Source of the DNA: DATIKM01 sp035477595
GTDB taxonomy: Bacteria; Armatimonadota; Chthonomonadetes; Chthonomonadales; CAJBBX01
DNA: 10,282 bases
Reading direction: 5' to 3'
Assembly (NCBI GenBank): GCA_035477595.1
Contig: DATIKM010000125.1
Location: 1-10,282, forward strand
Shown: positions 1 to 6,419 of the stretch, piece by piece
Layout of the letters: every line of letters begins with the position of its first letter
Numbering within the stretch: the first letter of the stretch is position 1
Position numbers and translations under genes: made by a program
The notes under the pieces: generated by a model
Told to the model about the DNA's origin: nothing
Databases searched by the model: none
Seen by the model: only the letters and a program-made list of their open reading frames with translations

Positions 1-523
1 GGTATCCTTCGGGGATTGGGCACCCGCAACCAATGCCGGATCGGGCGTCAAACCGTCGATCATCGGCCGCGCCCCGTTTCTGCCCCCGAATACCCCGTGT
101 GTGCCCTGGTCACGCATCCCGCCACCGTAGGGGCACCCCTCGTGGGTGCCCTCGTCCCGCATTCCGCCACCGTAGGCAGGGCGCCCACAAGGGGCGCCCC
201 TACAGGGGTGGAACCGGTATCCGCCGGGGATTGGGCGCCCACACCCAATGCAGGATAGGGCGCCAGACCGTCGATCATCGGCCGCGCCCCGTCTCTGCCC
301 CCGGATACCCCGTGGGTGCCCTCGTCCCGCATTCCACCGTAGGGGCACCCCTTGTGGGTGCCCTGTTCCCGGATCCCGCCACCGTGGGCAGGGCGCCCAC
401 AAGGGGCGCCCCTACAGGGGTGGAACCGGTACCCGCCGGGGATTGGGCGCCCACAACCAATGGCGGATAGGGCGTCAAACCGTCGATCATCGGCCGCGCC
501 CCGTTTCTGCGCCCGGATTCTCC
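1..523. repeat. Tandem array of ~212-bp REPIN-like repeat units
   Basis: Three successive copies of one long unit are visible. Unit 1 spans 1-215, unit 2 spans 216-427, and a partial unit 3 runs from 428 to about 523, where unique RAYT sequence begins. Each starts with GGTAYCC then CGGGGATTGGGC, followed by a conserved block (CCGTCGATCATCGGCCGCGC at 54-73, 269-288 and 481-500). Units 1 and 2 each hold two hairpins. One is minus-oriented (127-151 and 339-363) and one plus-oriented (172-203 and 384-415). Both fit the same element: left arm GGGCRCCC, loop ACRAG, right arm GGGYGCCC, then CTAC. Partial extra right arms occur near 91-105 and 307-322. Paired inverted copies of a short palindrome beside a RAYT gene is the organisation known as a REPIN. 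The array may continue left of the window. No independent gene is supported here. Confidence 0.85.
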
Positions 524-1212
524 GTATCCTCGGCCCAACGCGGTGGATTGTTGGCTATGTACTCGCGGATCTGATTGAGCGATGTTTCGTCGCGAATGAC
601 GTGTTCGTAGAAATTGCGTTGCCACAGTCTGCCGCGGAACCGCGGCCAGCCGAGCGTTCTCACGCCACGGATGAATGCGAACGTGGTCAACGATTTGTAC
701 ACACCAACCACCGATCCCACCGTAGGGGCACCCCTTGTGGGTGCCGTGGTCACGCATTCCGCCACCGTAGGGGCACCCCTCGTGGGTGCCGTGGTCCCGC
801 ATTCGACCACCGTAGGCAGGGCGCCCACAAGGGGCGCCCCTACAGGGGTGCAATCGGTATCCGCCGGGGATTGGGCACCCGCAACCGATCGGGTTGGGAT
901 CGATCCGGGGTGTGCGTCGACGGGGTGTTCGTCGACGGGGTCGGTCAATACGATGATGCCGTGGATGTGGTTCGGCATGACGACGAACGCATCCAGAACC
1001 ACATGCGGGAACCGCGAAGGAAGGTCGTCCCACAGCTGGGCCACCATCTTTCCGGCATCGCTCAACAACATGTCGCTGCCGTCCACATGACCTAATAGGC
1101 ACGCCCGGTCCTGGGTGCAGATGGTGACGAAATACGCGCCTGCCGAGGCGTAGTCGTACTCCTTCAGGCGCATGGAGTGCCGGTGGTGCTGATCAGGATC
1201 GTAGGCCGTCAC
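487..1212 (-). CDS. REP-associated tyrosine transposase (RAYT, Y1/HUH family)
   Basis: A 241-residue protein of the IS200-like Y1 transposase superfamily. RAYTs are single-strand nucleases thought to move REP/REPIN palindromes. The N-terminus (MTAYDPDQHH, then RLKEYDYASAGAYFVTICTQ) is typical of the family. The HUH motif MPNHIHG has histidines at 82 and 84, and the likely catalytic tyrosine is Y172 in VYKSLTT. The C-terminal LWQRNFYEHVIRDE...YIANNPPRW block is intact. Residues about 107-166 are encoded by an in-frame insertion of the repeat that also forms the downstream array. The last eight residues (GAETGRGR) come from array unit 3. Without the insert the length would be about 180, usual for the family. 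The GTG start at 1212-1210 overlaps the hsdM TGA (GTGA), and GGGGA lies about 9 nt upstream, so translation may be coupled. It looks intact, but activity with the insert is unproven. Confidence 0.85.
   Translation of the reverse strand: MTAYDPDQHHRHSMRLKEYDYASAGAYFVTICTQDRACLLGHVDGSDMLLSDAGKMVAQLWDDLPSRFPHVVLDAFVVMPNHIHGIIVLTDPVDEHPVDAHPGSIPTRSVAGAQSPADTDCTPVGAPLVGALPTVVECGTTAPTRGAPTVAECVTTAPTRGAPTVGSVVGVYKSLTTFAFIRGVRTLGWPRFRGRLWQRNFYEHVIRDETSLNQIREYIANNPPRWAEDTENPGAETGRGR
717..893. repeat. REPIN-like cluster inside the RAYT reading frame
   Basis: About 177 bp in the middle of the RAYT gene consist of the palindromic element found in the downstream array. There are two minus-oriented copies (722-745 and 767-790), one plus-oriented copy (812-843), and a copy of the unit start (GGTATCCGCCGGGGATTGGG, 856-875). 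The insert is read through without a stop as PVGAPLVGA and TAPTRGAPTV repeats. It falls in the linker between the HUH motif and the catalytic tyrosine. Insert edges are approximate, judged from where similarity to the array stops. Confidence 0.85.
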
Positions 1213-3209
1213 GAATCGTGGTCCCCAATGATCTCGCCCAGCAGCCCCTCGGTCTCCTTCTCCAGCGCCAGGATGTCCGCGCGGATCTCCTCCAGCGTGC
1301 GCAGCGGCTGCGGCTTATAGAAGTAGCGCGTGAAGCTGATCTCGTAGCCGATCTTCACGCTCTCCGGCACGTACCAGGCGTCGGGCGCGTGGGGCAGCAC
1401 CTCGCGGCGCAGGAAGGCCTCGATCCCGCCTTCCTCCAGCAACGGCACCTGCTCGGTGTCGCGCAGCTCCGAGTCGGGCTCGTACTCCACAACCATGCCC
1501 TCACCGCCGGCGCCTCTCCCGGAGGGAGAGGGGCGCAGGAACAAGCCACGCAGCGGGTCAGCGACGGCGCCTCTCTTGTGGACCCTCTTGATCACCGGCG
1601 GCGCGTGCTCGTCGCGCTCGGCGGTCTCCTTCAGCGCCTTGATCTCCTTCGGCGTATACGCCCGCCCGGGGTCGATGCCCTTCAGGCGCAGCGGCCGCTC
1701 CACGGTCACCTTCCAGTAGCCAAAGGCGGCGTTCGGGAAGACCTTCGACTGCTCGGTCTCCTCGAGCTTCAGGAACGCGTCGCAGATGCGCGCGATGTCT
1801 GCCTCCGAGAGCTCGCAGTTCTTCTTGCCCAGGTTCTTGCGCAGCGGGGTGAACCACTGCGTGGCGTCGATGAGCTGCACCCGGCCCTGGCGGTGCTCGG
1901 GCTTGCGGTTGGTGAGCACCCAGATGTAGGTCGCGATTCCAGTGTTGTAGAACATGTTGAGCGGCAGCGCGACGATGGCTTCGAGCCAGTCGTTCTCGAT
2001 GATCCAGCGGCGGATGTTGCTCTCGCCCTGGCCGGCGTCCCCCGTGAAAAGCGACGAGCCGTTGTGCACCTCGGCGATGCGGCTGCCGAGCCGGGTAGCC
2101 CGCTTCATCTTCGAGAGCATGTTGGCGAGAAACAGCATCTGCCCGTCGCTCGAGCGCGTGACGAGCGAGTACTCCGGGTCGCCGGCGTGTTCGATGACGA
2201 AGCGCGGGTCCTTGATGCCGTCCTTGCCGCCCATGCGCTCGAGGTCGCTCTTCCAGCTCTTGCCGTAGGGCGGGTTGGAGAGCATGAAGTCGAACTCGCG
2301 CGACGGGAAGGCGTCGTTGGCGAGCGTGGAATGCTCCGGGCCGCCGACGATGTTGTCCGCGGCATCACCACCGCCCTTGAGCAGCAGGTCGGCCTTGCAG
2401 ATCGCGTAGGTCTCCGCGTTGATCTCCTGGCCATAGAGGTGCGTGGCGACCTGCTTGCCGCGTTGCCTGGCGAGGTCCTGCAGGGTCTCCTCCGCCACGG
2501 TGAGCATGCCGCCGGTGCCGAGCGCGCCGTCGTAGAGCAGGTACGTGCCCGACTCGATCTCATCCGCGATCGGCAGGAAGATCAGCCTCGCCATCAGCTT
2601 GACGGCGTCGCGCGGCGTCCAGTGCTCGCCAGCCTCCTCGTTGTTCTCCTCGTTGAAGCGGCGGACCAGCTCCTCGAACACCGTGCCCATGCCGTGGTTA
2701 TCGAGGCCGGGGTGCTTGACCGAGCCGTCGTCGTTGAGCACCGGGTTCGGGCTGAGGTTGATGTCGGGCGAAAGCAGCTTCTCGATCAGTGTTCCGAGCG
2801 CGTCGGCCTTCGAGAGCCGCGGGAGCTGGTTGCGGAACTCGAAGTTCTCGAGGATGTCCTGCACGTTCGGCGAGAAGCCGTCGAGGTACGCCTCGAAGTC
2901 GGCCCTGAGCTGCGGCTGGCTGGCGCGAGCCATGAGGTCGCGAAGCGTGAACCGCGATGCGTTGTAGAACGCCTGACCCGCGGCCTGCCGCAACGCCATG
3001 TCCTGGTTCGTTACCCCGGCCTCGTCGAGCCTCTGCTTCATGTCCCGCACGGCCTGTCTGGTGGGCTCGAGCACGGCGTCGAGGCGCCGGAGCACGGTCA
3101 TCGGCAAGATCACGTCGCGGTACTTGCCGCGGACGTAGAGGTCCCGCAGGACGTCGTCCGCGATGCCCCAAATGAGGCTCGATACCCACTGGATCTGGCC
3201 GTTGTCCAT
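1209..3209 (-). CDS. hsdM: Type I restriction-modification DNA methyltransferase subunit
   Basis: A 666-residue N6-adenine methyltransferase subunit. It would methylate adenine in host DNA using S-adenosylmethionine, with a specificity subunit (HsdS) choosing the site. The N-terminal HsdM domain begins at MDNGQIQWVSSLIWGIADD, with KYRDVILPMTVLRRLD at 29-44. GEHWTPRD is at 194-201, the SAM-binding motif I is YDGALGTGGM at 226-235, and the catalytic NPPY is at 312-315. Relatives in this subgroup, as I recall them, have GACGTGG at motif I, so the leucine is unusual. The C-terminal part ends EEIRADILALEKETEGLLGEI, probably a helix contacting HsdS. The ATG at 3209 has GGAGGAG 8 nt upstream; the reading frame extends further but is not family-like. 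Residues about 556-571 are an in-frame repeat insertion. The gene lies 34 bp after the regulator and overlaps the RAYT start. No hsdS or hsdR is in view. Confidence 0.93.
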   Translation of the reverse strand: MDNGQIQWVSSLIWGIADDVLRDLYVRGKYRDVILPMTVLRRLDAVLEPTRQAVRDMKQRLDEAGVTNQDMALRQAAGQAFYNASRFTLRDLMARASQPQLRADFEAYLDGFSPNVQDILENFEFRNQLPRLSKADALGTLIEKLLSPDINLSPNPVLNDDGSVKHPGLDNHGMGTVFEELVRRFNEENNEEAGEHWTPRDAVKLMARLIFLPIADEIESGTYLLYDGALGTGGMLTVAEETLQDLARQRGKQVATHLYGQEINAETYAICKADLLLKGGGDAADNIVGGPEHSTLANDAFPSREFDFMLSNPPYGKSWKSDLERMGGKDGIKDPRFVIEHAGDPEYSLVTRSSDGQMLFLANMLSKMKRATRLGSRIAEVHNGSSLFTGDAGQGESNIRRWIIENDWLEAIVALPLNMFYNTGIATYIWVLTNRKPEHRQGRVQLIDATQWFTPLRKNLGKKNCELSEADIARICDAFLKLEETEQSKVFPNAAFGYWKVTVERPLRLKGIDPGRAYTPKEIKALKETAERDEHAPPVIKRVHKRGAVADPLRGLFLRPSPSGRGAGGEGMVVEYEPDSELRDTEQVPLLEEGGIEAFLRREVLPHAPDAWYVPESVKIGYEISFTRYFYKPQPLRTLEEIRADILALEKETEGLLGEIIGDHDS
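1497..1544. repeat. Palindromic GRGAGGEG-type repeat inserted in hsdM
   Basis: This stretch reads LFLRPSPSGRGAGGEG in the hsdM frame. It contains an 8-bp perfect stem, CCTCTCCC (1513-1520) and GGGAGAGG (1524-1531), with a 3-nt loop. The PSPSGRGAGGEG peptide is a familiar translation product of a dispersed intergenic palindrome found in many high-GC genomes. It separates DPLRG from VVEYEPDSELRD, which read as continuous family sequence around it. Edges are approximate. Confidence 0.8.
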
Positions 3210-3217
3210 GCGCCGCG

Positions 3218-3224
3218 CTCCTCC
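3218..3224 (-). promoter_or_regulatory. Ribosome binding site of hsdM
   Basis: GGAGGAG on the minus strand lies 8 nt before the ATG at 3209. It fixes that start over the longer upstream reading frame, which overlaps the regulator gene. Confidence 0.75.
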
Positions 3225-3243
3225 ACGCCGTGCAACCCGCCGC

Positions 3244-3786
3244 CTAACCCGGCCTGCAGCTCCAGCACAGCCGGCCCCGCGTCGTCCGCGCGTCGAACGC
3301 CTCGCCGCACCGCGTGCAGCGCCGCTCCCGAGGCGGCACCCGCAACGGCGGGCGGTACACCGAATGCCGACTGAAGCTCTCGAACGACACGGGCAGCGAG
3401 TCCAGGCACGCCGCCAGCGCCTGCCGCAGCACCTGCGAGACCCGCTGCTGCGAGCACCCCACCACCGCGGCGATCTCACGCTGCGTCCAGCGGTCCGCCC
3501 ACAGGCGCGCGCAGAGCCGGTGCAGCCTCGGGAGCGGCGTCACCGACAGCAGGAAGAGCATCTCGTCGCGGTCCGTCTGGCAGAGCGGCGCGCGGGCGCG
3601 CTCCAGCGCCTCGGGCGAGGGGCGCAGCGCCGGCCCACCCGCGCGGGCGAACTGGCGCTCCGTCCGCCAATTCCGCGCGCGCCCGGCCACGGCGCCCGCC
3701 AGCAAGGCGTCCGCCTCGCGCTCCAGCCGCGCCTCGTCCTCACTGGCGCGCCCCGCCCCCGCGCCCCACCAGTACCCCTGTCCCAT
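3244..3786 (-). CDS. Sigma-region-4-like HTH protein with C-terminal zinc ribbon
   Basis: A 180-residue putative DNA-binding protein; I do not recognise a named family. Residues about 71-128 (TDRDEMLFLLSVTPLPRLHR then LWADRWTQREIAAVVGCSQQ RVSQVLRQAL) look like a sigma70 region 4 / LuxR-type helix-turn-helix, with the recognition helix near 111-121. Residues 157-177 carry CTRC and CWSC separated by 13 residues (C157, C160, C174, C177), a probable zinc ribbon. The N-terminal 70 residues are Ala/Arg-rich with no visible domain, and there is no sigma region 2, so it is unlikely to be a full sigma factor. The ATG at 3786 has AGGAGG 8 nt upstream. It is the first gene after a strong promoter overlapped by a palindrome, and hsdM follows 34 bp later. 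I infer an autoregulating controller of the restriction-modification operon, by analogy with C proteins. The zinc ribbon could instead bind a protein or RNA. Confidence 0.75.
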   Translation of the reverse strand: MGQGYWWGAGAGRASEDEARLEREADALLAGAVAGRARNWRTERQFARAGGPALRPSPEALERARAPLCQTDRDEMLFLLSVTPLPRLHRLCARLWADRWTQREIAAVVGCSQQRVSQVLRQALAACLDSLPVSFESFSRHSVYRPPLRVPPRERRCTRCGEAFDARTTRGRLCWSCRPG

Positions 3787-3794
3787 CCTCGCGG

Positions 3795-3800
3795 CCTCCT
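3795..3800 (-). promoter_or_regulatory. Ribosome binding site of the HTH gene
   Basis: AGGAGG on the minus strand, a perfect Shine-Dalgarno core, sits 8 nt before the ATG at 3786 and supports that start. Confidence 0.8.
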
Positions 3801-3804
3801 GTAA

Positions 3805-3832
3805 GTAGACGTATGTACACTTATACGCCTAC
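3805..3832. promoter_or_regulatory. 28-bp imperfect palindrome overlapping the -10 box (putative operator)
   Basis: Arms GTAGACGTAT (3805-3814) and ATACGCCTAC (3823-3832) are complementary at 9 of 10 positions, with an 8-nt spacer. The palindrome covers the -10 box (3820-3825) and the expected transcription start near 3813. A protein bound here would block transcription of the HTH-hsdM-RAYT operon. The HTH protein itself is the obvious candidate ligand, by inference. Confidence 0.6.
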
Positions 3833-3848
3833 CAGGACGCCGAGTCAA
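3820..3848 (-). promoter_or_regulatory. Sigma70-type promoter of the HTH-hsdM operon
   Basis: On the minus strand, TTGACT (3848-3843) is separated by exactly 17 bp from TATAAG (3825-3820). The expected start near 3813 gives a leader of about 27 nt containing the AGGAGG site. It lies in the 96-bp gap after the glycohydrolase stop codon, so this operon can be transcribed independently of dnaA-recF. Confidence 0.7.
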
Positions 3849-3882
3849 CGCCTCCGGTTTCCTCCCGAAGCCTGCCGGAACC

Positions 3883-5235
3883 TCAGCCCAGCGCCGCCAC
3901 GCGCTCGATTACCGCCAGCGTATGGCGCGTCATGTCCGCCAGCCGCACCGTGTGGTAGCCCGCCACGCCCGTGTGCAGAGTGTCGTTCAGCACCCCGGTC
4001 CACGCCGTAGGCAGCGTCGCCCTGCCCAGCAGAGCGCCCATCACGCTCCCGGCCGTCGCACCGTTGCAGTCCGTGTCGAAGCAGGGCTGCACCGCCCGGC
4101 AGACCGTCGCGCCGAAGTCGCCCTCGCCCCACAGCAGCGCGATGGCCACCACGACTGCATTCGAGATGGTGTGGCACCAGTCGTGCCCGCGCGTCTCGTC
4201 CCACGCACGGTGCAGGCGCTCCACCGCCTCGTCGTAGGCCACCCCCGAGTCGAACCATCCGAGTGTCTCGCGCAGGGCCTCCGCCAGGCGGCTCCGCGCC
4301 GGGATCTCCCCCAGCCCCGCCTCGATGCACGCGCGTGGGCTCGTCGCGGTGAACGCCGCCGATACCATCGCAGCCGCCCACATCTCCCCGTAGATGCCGT
4401 TCTTCACGTGCGATATGCAGGCATCCCGCCACGCCAGGGCGGCCGCCTTCGCCGGGTCGCCCGGCGCCGCGTAGCCGAAGAAGTCCGCGCGTATCTGAGC
4501 CCCGATCCACTCGCGGTACGGGTTCCGCACGGTCGCCGAGGCCGGCGGCGGCACCTCGTTCACCAGGTTCCGGTAGGCCACCCGCTCCGCAGTGCAGGTG
4601 TGCAGAATGGGCAGGTTGCCGAGCCAGAAGTCGGCTACGTCCTCCGGCGTGAAAGCCGGACCGCACCGCCTCATGAGCGCCAGGCCCACCGTCGTGTAGT
4701 TCGTGTCGTCGTCCTCCGGCATCGAGTCCACGCGGTCGCCCCATGCCGCGTGCTCCCGCATCCCGTGCCGCTCCCGCACCTCCGCAGGCGTCGCGCTCCA
4801 GCGGAAGTAGTCCGACAGCGGCCACCGGCCCGACTCCTTCAGCAGGCCCCACATGGCCGGCCGGCGCCAGCCCTCCACTGGCTTGCCGAGCAGGCAGCCC
4901 GCGCACCGCCCCAGCCACGCGCCATACACCCGGTCCTCCAGCTCCGCCGCAGCCAGGCGAGAGGGAGCGGTAGCCATCACGGCGGCCCGACGCTCCGCCA
5001 GGATCCCCTGCAGGTCCGAGGGCTCGACGTACGGGAAGCGCGCCCGCACCGGAAGCTCCGCCGCCCGGTCCATCAGCTCCCCGAACGCGGCCTGCTCACG
5101 GGGGTCCGCAAGGTCGGCCGCCGATAGCCGGTCGAACTCGCCTGCAAGCTCCCCGATCTCCTTGCCTTCCTGCTCGCACTGCAGGCGCTCCGTCTCCACG
5201 TCGCCCCGGTGGAATACCAGCCAGGCATGCTTCAT
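3883..5235 (-). CDS. ADP-ribosylglycohydrolase family protein
   Basis: A 450-residue protein of the ADP-ribosyl-hydrolase (DraG/ARH) fold, whose members remove ADP-ribose from amino acids or other acceptors using a binuclear metal site. Visible metal-site motifs are EDDDTNYT (174-181) and DTDCNGATAGSVMGALLG (387-404). The fold's opening helix GAWLGRCAGCLLGKPVEG is at 105-122, and KNGIYGEMWAAAMVSAAF at 278-295. The first ~98 residues precede the catalytic domain, are charged and helical-looking (HRGDVETERLQCEQEGKEIG), and make the protein longer than the usual 300-360. There is no signal peptide, so it should be cytoplasmic. The ATG at 5235 overlaps the recF TGA (ATGA), and AAGGAG lies 11 nt upstream. 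It therefore appears to be the third gene of the dnaA-recF operon with coupled translation. The substrate is unknown. A link to ADP-ribosylation in DNA repair is suggested only by position. Confidence 0.88.
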   Translation of the reverse strand: MKHAWLVFHRGDVETERLQCEQEGKEIGELAGEFDRLSAADLADPREQAAFGELMDRAAELPVRARFPYVEPSDLQGILAERRAAVMATAPSRLAAAELEDRVYGAWLGRCAGCLLGKPVEGWRRPAMWGLLKESGRWPLSDYFRWSATPAEVRERHGMREHAAWGDRVDSMPEDDDTNYTTVGLALMRRCGPAFTPEDVADFWLGNLPILHTCTAERVAYRNLVNEVPPPASATVRNPYREWIGAQIRADFFGYAAPGDPAKAAALAWRDACISHVKNGIYGEMWAAAMVSAAFTATSPRACIEAGLGEIPARSRLAEALRETLGWFDSGVAYDEAVERLHRAWDETRGHDWCHTISNAVVVAIALLWGEGDFGATVCRAVQPCFDTDCNGATAGSVMGALLGRATLPTAWTGVLNDTLHTGVAGYHTVRLADMTRHTLAVIERVAALG

Positions 5236-6419
5236 GGGGTGTCGCTCTCCTTATTCCCGGCGTCGTACGCGTCAAGGCACTCCTCCGCCACGCGGTCGCT
5301 CGACTCGCGCGTCAGCGTCCCGCGCTCCACGCGGAGGACCGTCGCTTCGCGCAGCACCTCCGGCGGGAACCCGCGCAGGTTCGTGCAGCTCACGAACGCC
5401 TGTCGCCGGCGGCGCAGCCAATGGACCAGGCGCCGGCGGCGCAGGTCGTCGAGGTCCGACATCACGTCGTCCATCAGCATCACCGGCGGCTCGCCCGTGT
5501 ACTCCTCCATGAGCCTGAACTCGGCAAGCTTCAGGCTCAGCACCACGGTTCGCTGCTGCCCCTGAGAGCCGTAGATGCGCGCGTCCATCCGGTCGACCTC
5601 GAACCGGATATCGTCACGCTGCGGGCCCACAAGCGTGGCGCCGCGCCGCATCTCGTCCTGCGCCGCCTGCGCGATGCAGGCCCGAAAGGCCTGCTCTATC
5701 TCGCTCAGCCCCGCCCGCCTATCGATCGGCACGTTGGGCGCGTACTCCACCCACAGCCGCTCCCGCCCACTGGTCAGCTCGTCGTGCACCTCAGCGGCGA
5801 GCGGCGCCAGACGCTGCACGAAGGTGCGCCGCTTCTCCAGGATGGGAACGCCGTAGCGGACCACCTGCTCGGTCCATGCCTCCAGCGCCTCCGCGTGCCG
5901 AAACCCGTCCCGCATCTCGCGGAGCAGGCGGTTCCGCTGCTCCAGGGCGCGCTTGTAGGCGGCGAGGTCGAAGCAGTACTTGGGGCTGATCTGGGAGATG
6001 TCGAGGTTCAGGAAGCGCCGGCGCACCGAGGGCTCTGCGTTGACCACGCCCAGGTCCACCGAGCCGAAGAACACGGCGTTCAGGTGCCCGAGCAGCTCGA
6101 TGCCGCGCTGCGGACGGCTGCCGTTGATGCGCACGGTCTTGCGGTCGTTCGGCGCCACGCTGAGGAGCAGGTGATGCTCCCCGGAGTCCTCGCGGACCAC
6201 GGTTGCCTCGACCTCGGCCTGCGACGCGCCCTTGCGAATGAGCTCCGAGTCGCGCCCTGCACGCAAGCTCCTAGTGGTGGCCAGCACCTGAATGGCCTCC
6301 AGCAGGTTGCTCTTGCCCTGGGCGTTCCGCCCCACGAGCACGTTGACGCCGTGGCCCGGTTCGAGCGTCAAGGTGGCGTAGTTCCGGAAGTCGCTGAGCC
6401 GGATCTCCTGAATGTGCAT
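5232..6419 (-). CDS. recF: DNA replication and repair protein RecF
   Basis: A 395-residue ABC/SMC-like ATPase that binds gapped DNA and, with RecO and RecR, loads RecA. Typical RecF is 360-380 residues. It starts MHIQEIRLSDFRNYATLTLE. The Walker A motif GRNAQGKSN is at 30-38, VGPQRDDI at 264-271, the ABC signature GSQGQQRT at 284-291, and Walker B MLMDDVMSDLD at 314-324. Family members more often have SELD where this has SDLD. The reading frame extends 75 codons further upstream without family-like sequence, so the ATG at 6419 is preferred, although only a weak GGGA precedes it. It lies 252 bp after dnaA with no dnaN between. The TGA stop overlaps the next gene's ATG. Confidence 0.95.
   Translation of the reverse strand: MHIQEIRLSDFRNYATLTLEPGHGVNVLVGRNAQGKSNLLEAIQVLATTRSLRAGRDSELIRKGASQAEVEATVVREDSGEHHLLLSVAPNDRKTVRINGSRPQRGIELLGHLNAVFFGSVDLGVVNAEPSVRRRFLNLDISQISPKYCFDLAAYKRALEQRNRLLREMRDGFRHAEALEAWTEQVVRYGVPILEKRRTFVQRLAPLAAEVHDELTSGRERLWVEYAPNVPIDRRAGLSEIEQAFRACIAQAAQDEMRRGATLVGPQRDDIRFEVDRMDARIYGSQGQQRTVVLSLKLAEFRLMEEYTGEPPVMLMDDVMSDLDDLRRRRLVHWLRRRRQAFVSCTNLRGFPPEVLREATVLRVERGTLTRESSDRVAEECLDAYDAGNKESDTP

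Noticed and set aside
1..900. CRISPR array
   Set aside because: The repeats are palindromic, alternate in orientation and lack uniform unique spacers.
1218..3374. Long plus-strand open frame opposite hsdM
   Set aside because: It is an antisense shadow of hsdM with no recognisable motif.
3210..3479. N-terminal extension of hsdM
   Set aside because: It is Arg-rich, overlaps the HTH gene out of frame, and a strong ribosome site precedes the internal ATG at 3209.
3856..3882. Terminator after the glycohydrolase gene
   Set aside because: GGTTTCC and GGAACC can pair with a bulge, but the loop is 14 nt and no T run follows.
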